From contig NZ_BMQF01000003.1 in NCBI RefSeq assembly GCF_014647975.1, forward strand, positions 620,001-684,000: DNA of 64,000 nucleotides. Reading direction: 5' to 3'. A program made the translations under genes and the position numbers. The DNA is from Streptomyces fumigatiscleroticus. Lineage in GTDB: Bacteria > Actinomycetota > Actinomycetes > Streptomycetales > Streptomycetaceae. Position 1 is the stretch's first letter. Each line of letters opens with the position of its first letter. Shown piece after piece: positions 61,544 through 64,000 of the stretch. A model generated the notes under the pieces. The model was not told the DNA's origin. It searched no databases and saw only the letters and a program-made list of their open reading frames with translations.

Positions 61544-64000
61544 TTGAGTCGTGAAACTGACACTCCGTCCTCCGGGCCCCACGGGCGCGGTGGAGCCGCA
61601 TACCCCTCGGGCACGCCGCCCTACGGGACCTCGACGGCTCCCGACGACGGTGCGGGCGCGGGCCGTTCGGCCGCGCAGCCGGAGGAGCGCAAGACCGAGA
61701 CGACGCTGACGACCCGGATCCGGATCAACATCCCCGGGTCGCGGCCCATCCCGCCGGTCGTCGTGCGCAAGCCCGTCGGGGACGCCGACGGTGCGGACGA
61801 GGCGGAGGCGGCGGCCGAGGCAACGGCTCCGGGCGCCTCCGCGCCGGCCGGCCCCGCCGAGCCTTCCGCCGACTCCTCCGCGCCCTCCGCGTCCGCCGAG
61901 GAGAAGCCGACCAGCGACTGGTTCGCCCCGCGCAAGTCCTCGGCGCCCAAGGGCGGCCAGGGCGGCGGCGCCGGCGGCGGGGCCGGTGTGCCCGGCCCTT
62001 CCGGCGCGGGTGCCGGGGCGTCCGGTCCCGGTACCGGGGCCCCCGGCGGCGCGCGGCCGGCCACCGGCCGCCCCGGCGGTGTGGTCGGCTCCATGAACGC
62101 GCCGGGCGGCTCCCGCTCCGGCGCCGGCAATGGCAACGGCAACGGCAACGGCACCGGTCTGCCGGGAGCGACCGGCGGGCCCGTGGCGCCCGGACACGGC
62201 GGCGGCACCGGTTCCTTCGACGTGACCGAGGCGCTGGCGGCCGGGCCGCTGGGCGGCGGGCCGCGCCCGGGCACCGACGGCGGCGAGCCGCGCCGCGACG
62301 ACCTGCCGTACTTCTCGGACGGCGGGCACGCCGACCGGACGGGCCCCGCGGGCCCCACCGGCGGCCCGGTCGCCGGTGACAGCCCGCTCACTCCGTCGGC
62401 CGACGGCGGTCACCGCGGCCCGGGCGGCGGCCCCGCCTCCGCCCCGGCGGCCGGCCCCGGCAGGTCCGGCGGACCTGGCGGACCTGGCGGTCCTGGCGGT
62501 CCTGGCGGTCCTGGCGGTCCTGGCGGATCGAGCAGAACGGGCGGCCTGGCCGGCCCGGGTGGCTCCGGCGGTCCCGGCGGTCCTGCCGGTCCCGGTGGTC
62601 CCGCTGGTCTCTCGGGCCCCGGTGCCGGTGGTCCCGGTGGACTCGCCGGTCCCGGTGGTCCCGGTGGTCCCCGCGGTCCTCGTGGTCTTTCCGGCCCCGG
62701 CACGGGTTCCGGCCCTGGTATGGGTTCCGGCCCCGGTACGAGTTCCGGGTCCGGCACGGGTTCCGGTCCCGGCCGTGGTCCCGCTGGTCCGGGCATGGCG
62801 GCCGGTACGGGACCCGGCGCCGGTCCCGGTGGCGGCCTCGGTCCCGGCGGTGGTCTGAGCGACGACACCGCCATCCTCACCCCGCAGAAGCCTGCGCCCG
62901 AGCCGGGCACCCCGGGCTACGGCGCCCCGGGCGCCCCGGGCACCCCCCAGGACAACGTCTCCGGGCACACCGTCACCAGCGGCATGCCCGTCGTGCCGCC
63001 CGACCGGAACGCACCGTTCCAGCCGGGCGCGCCCGCCGACGGCCCGGTGCCGCACACGCCCCCGAAGCTGCCCGAGCCGGTCTCGCCGCCCCCGGCGAGC
63101 TCCGCCAAGCCCCCCAAGAAGAAGGGGCGCAACAAGCTCGTGCTGCTCGGCGGCGGCGTGATCGTCATCGCCGGTGTCGCCTATGGCGCCGGGCTGCTGA
63201 TGAACCACTCCGACGTGCCCAAGGGCACCACCGTGCTCGGCGTCGACATCGGCGGCGGCACCCGCGACGACGCCGTCAAGAAGCTGGACGACGCCCTGGA
63301 CGACCGGCTGAACAAGCCGCTGAAGCTGTCGGTGGACGGCGAGACCGTCGAGCTGGAGCCGGACCAGGCGGGGCTCCAGCTGGACGCCGACGCCACGGTC
63401 GACGCGGCCGCGCAGAGCGACTACAACCCGGTCTCCGTGATCGGCTCGCTCTTCGGCAACCACCGGGTCGTCGATCCGGTCATGCCCGTCGACGAGGAGA
63501 AGCTGCACGCCGCCCTGAAGGACGCGGCCGGCGGCTCCGGCTCGGTGACCGAGGGCACGATCAAGTTCGAGTCGGGCAAGGCCGTCGCCGTGTACGGCAA
63601 GGCGGGCAAGGGCATCGACGTCTCCAGGTCGACCGAGGCGGTGGAGGAGGCGTACCGCAGCCAGGTGGAGACCGGTACGTCGGCCGCCGTCACGGTCGCG
63701 ACCACCGAGCAGCAGCCGACGGTCTCGAACGCCGAGGTCGACCGGATGATGAAGGAGTTCGCCGAGCCGGCGATGTCGGGCCTGGTGACGGTCAAGACCT
63801 CCGACGGCGCCGCCTCGATCCAGTTCAGCCCGCAGAACTCGCTGTGGAAGTTCCTCGGCGTCAAGGCCCAGGACGGCAAGCTGACCGAGTACTACGACCA
63901 GGCCGCCCTGAAGGAGCTGTACGGCGACACCTTCGACGGCGTGCTCGTCTCCCGCGCCACCGGCAAGAAGACCGCGGTCACGGTCCAGGACGTGATCAGC
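61544..64000 (+). CDS. Collagen-like VanW/peptidoglycan-binding-4 protein (partial)
   Basis: The reading is open for 819 codons to the window end. The start is TTG at 61544 ([12 protein letters not shown]), the only candidate before conserved-looking sequence, with GGGAG upstream. Residues 1 to about 525 are low-complexity and cytosolic, including collagen-like Gly-x-y stretches (about 304-440). One membrane helix follows (about 532-555, [20 protein letters not shown]). The external region ([18 protein letters not shown] and [15 protein letters not shown] segments, duplicated) fits PG_binding_4, which precedes a VanW domain in the family. A cell-envelope role is likely. Confidence 0.8.
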   Translation, partial: MSRETDTPSSGPHGRGGAAYPSGTPPYGTSTAPDDGAGAGRSAAQPEERKTETTLTTRIRINIPGSRPIPPVVVRKPVGDADGADEAEAAAEATAPGASAPAGPAEPSADSSAPSASAEEKPTSDWFAPRKSSAPKGGQGGGAGGGAGVPGPSGAGAGASGPGTGAPGGARPATGRPGGVVGSMNAPGGSRSGAGNGNGNGNGTGLPGATGGPVAPGHGGGTGSFDVTEALAAGPLGGGPRPGTDGGEPRRDDLPYFSDGGHADRTGPAGPTGGPVAGDSPLTPSADGGHRGPGGGPASAPAAGPGRSGGPGGPGGPGGPGGPGGPGGSSRTGGLAGPGGSGGPGGPAGPGGPAGLSGPGAGGPGGLAGPGGPGGPRGPRGLSGPGTGSGPGMGSGPGTSSGSGTGSGPGRGPAGPGMAAGTGPGAGPGGGLGPGGGLSDDTAILTPQKPAPEPGTPGYGAPGAPGTPQDNVSGHTVTSGMPVVPPDRNAPFQPGAPADGPVPHTPPKLPEPVSPPPASSAKPPKKKGRNKLVLLGGGVIVIAGVAYGAGLLMNHSDVPKGTTVLGVDIGGGTRDDAVKKLDDALDDRLNKPLKLSVDGETVELEPDQAGLQLDADATVDAAAQSDYNPVSVIGSLFGNHRVVDPVMPVDEEKLHAALKDAAGGSGSVTEGTIKFESGKAVAVYGKAGKGIDVSRSTEAVEEAYRSQVETGTSAAVTVATTEQQPTVSNAEVDRMMKEFAEPAMSGLVTVKTSDGAASIQFSPQNSLWKFLGVKAQDGKLTEYYDQAALKELYGDTFDGVLVSRATGKKTAVTVQDVIS
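62468..62521 (+). repeat. 9-bp tandem repeats encoding Gly-Gly-Pro
   Basis: Six direct 9-bp units (GGCGGACCT twice, GGCGGTCCT four times) encode Gly-Gly-Pro. They are the most regular part of a longer collagen-like stretch (about 62450-62860) with Gly-Pro-Gly and Gly-x-y patterns. Confidence 0.88.

Overview
The window is high-GC actinobacterial DNA, almost certainly from a Streptomyces chromosome. The evidence is GTG and TTG starts, strong third-position G/C, a Wbl (WhiB-like) protein, mycothiol biosynthesis, a DUF397/WhiJ-type regulator cluster, and gene order that I recall from the Streptomyces core: wblI-glpX, xseBA-ispH-ppgK, sdh, lpqW-typA-bldK, mshB. Names rest on protein motifs and remembered synteny; no database search was run.

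Layout. 1-9.2 kb is mostly housekeeping: wblI, glpX, a DUF4245 protein, a minisatellite block, xseB, a frameshifted xseA, ispH, ppgK, a DUF6542 membrane protein and ychF. 9.2-12.2 kb is accessory and partly decayed. It holds a membrane protein, a broken SagB-like gene and ten perfect-length 39-bp tandem repeats. 12.2-24 kb is regulatory and miscellaneous: a NarL-type two-component pair, LysR with a divergent SDR, a serpin, a DUF4190/septum-formation protein, a GntR regulator, SPOR and Nudix proteins, and two anti-sigma-type signalling proteins. One of these is a large PAS-GAF-PP2C-HATPase protein. 24.4-26.9 kb is an unusual pair, a membrane-anchored GH18-like protein translationally coupled to an APH-fold protein. 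26.9-30.8 kb on the minus strand is a small coiled-coil protein plus an Sdh1-type succinate dehydrogenase.

31-57 kb is the most coherent block and is devoted to peptide uptake. An LpqW-like lipoprotein and typA lead into bldKABCDE (+). A convergent paralogous operon of the same unusual gene order lies on the minus strand. A third, divergent oligopeptide importer of classic SBP-B-C-D-F order follows (+), and then a convergent S9 dipeptidyl-peptidase. Three complete ABC peptide importers, four family-5 solute-binding lipoproteins and a cytosolic peptidase therefore lie within about 26 kb. Both bldK-type operons carry a perfect hairpin between the binding-protein gene and the next permease gene.

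57.3-64 kb holds a tiny membrane protein, a DUF397/XRE/HATPase WhiJ-like cluster with a near-perfect palindrome in its divergent promoter region, two overlapping gene remnants, mshB with a coupled membrane protein, and the start of a collagen-like VanW/peptidoglycan-binding-4 protein that runs off the window.

No rRNA, tRNA, insertion sequence, prophage or CRISPR array was found. Single-base deletions, one of them clearly within a homopolymer run, break xseA and the SagB-like gene. Sequencing error should be excluded before either is called a true pseudogene.
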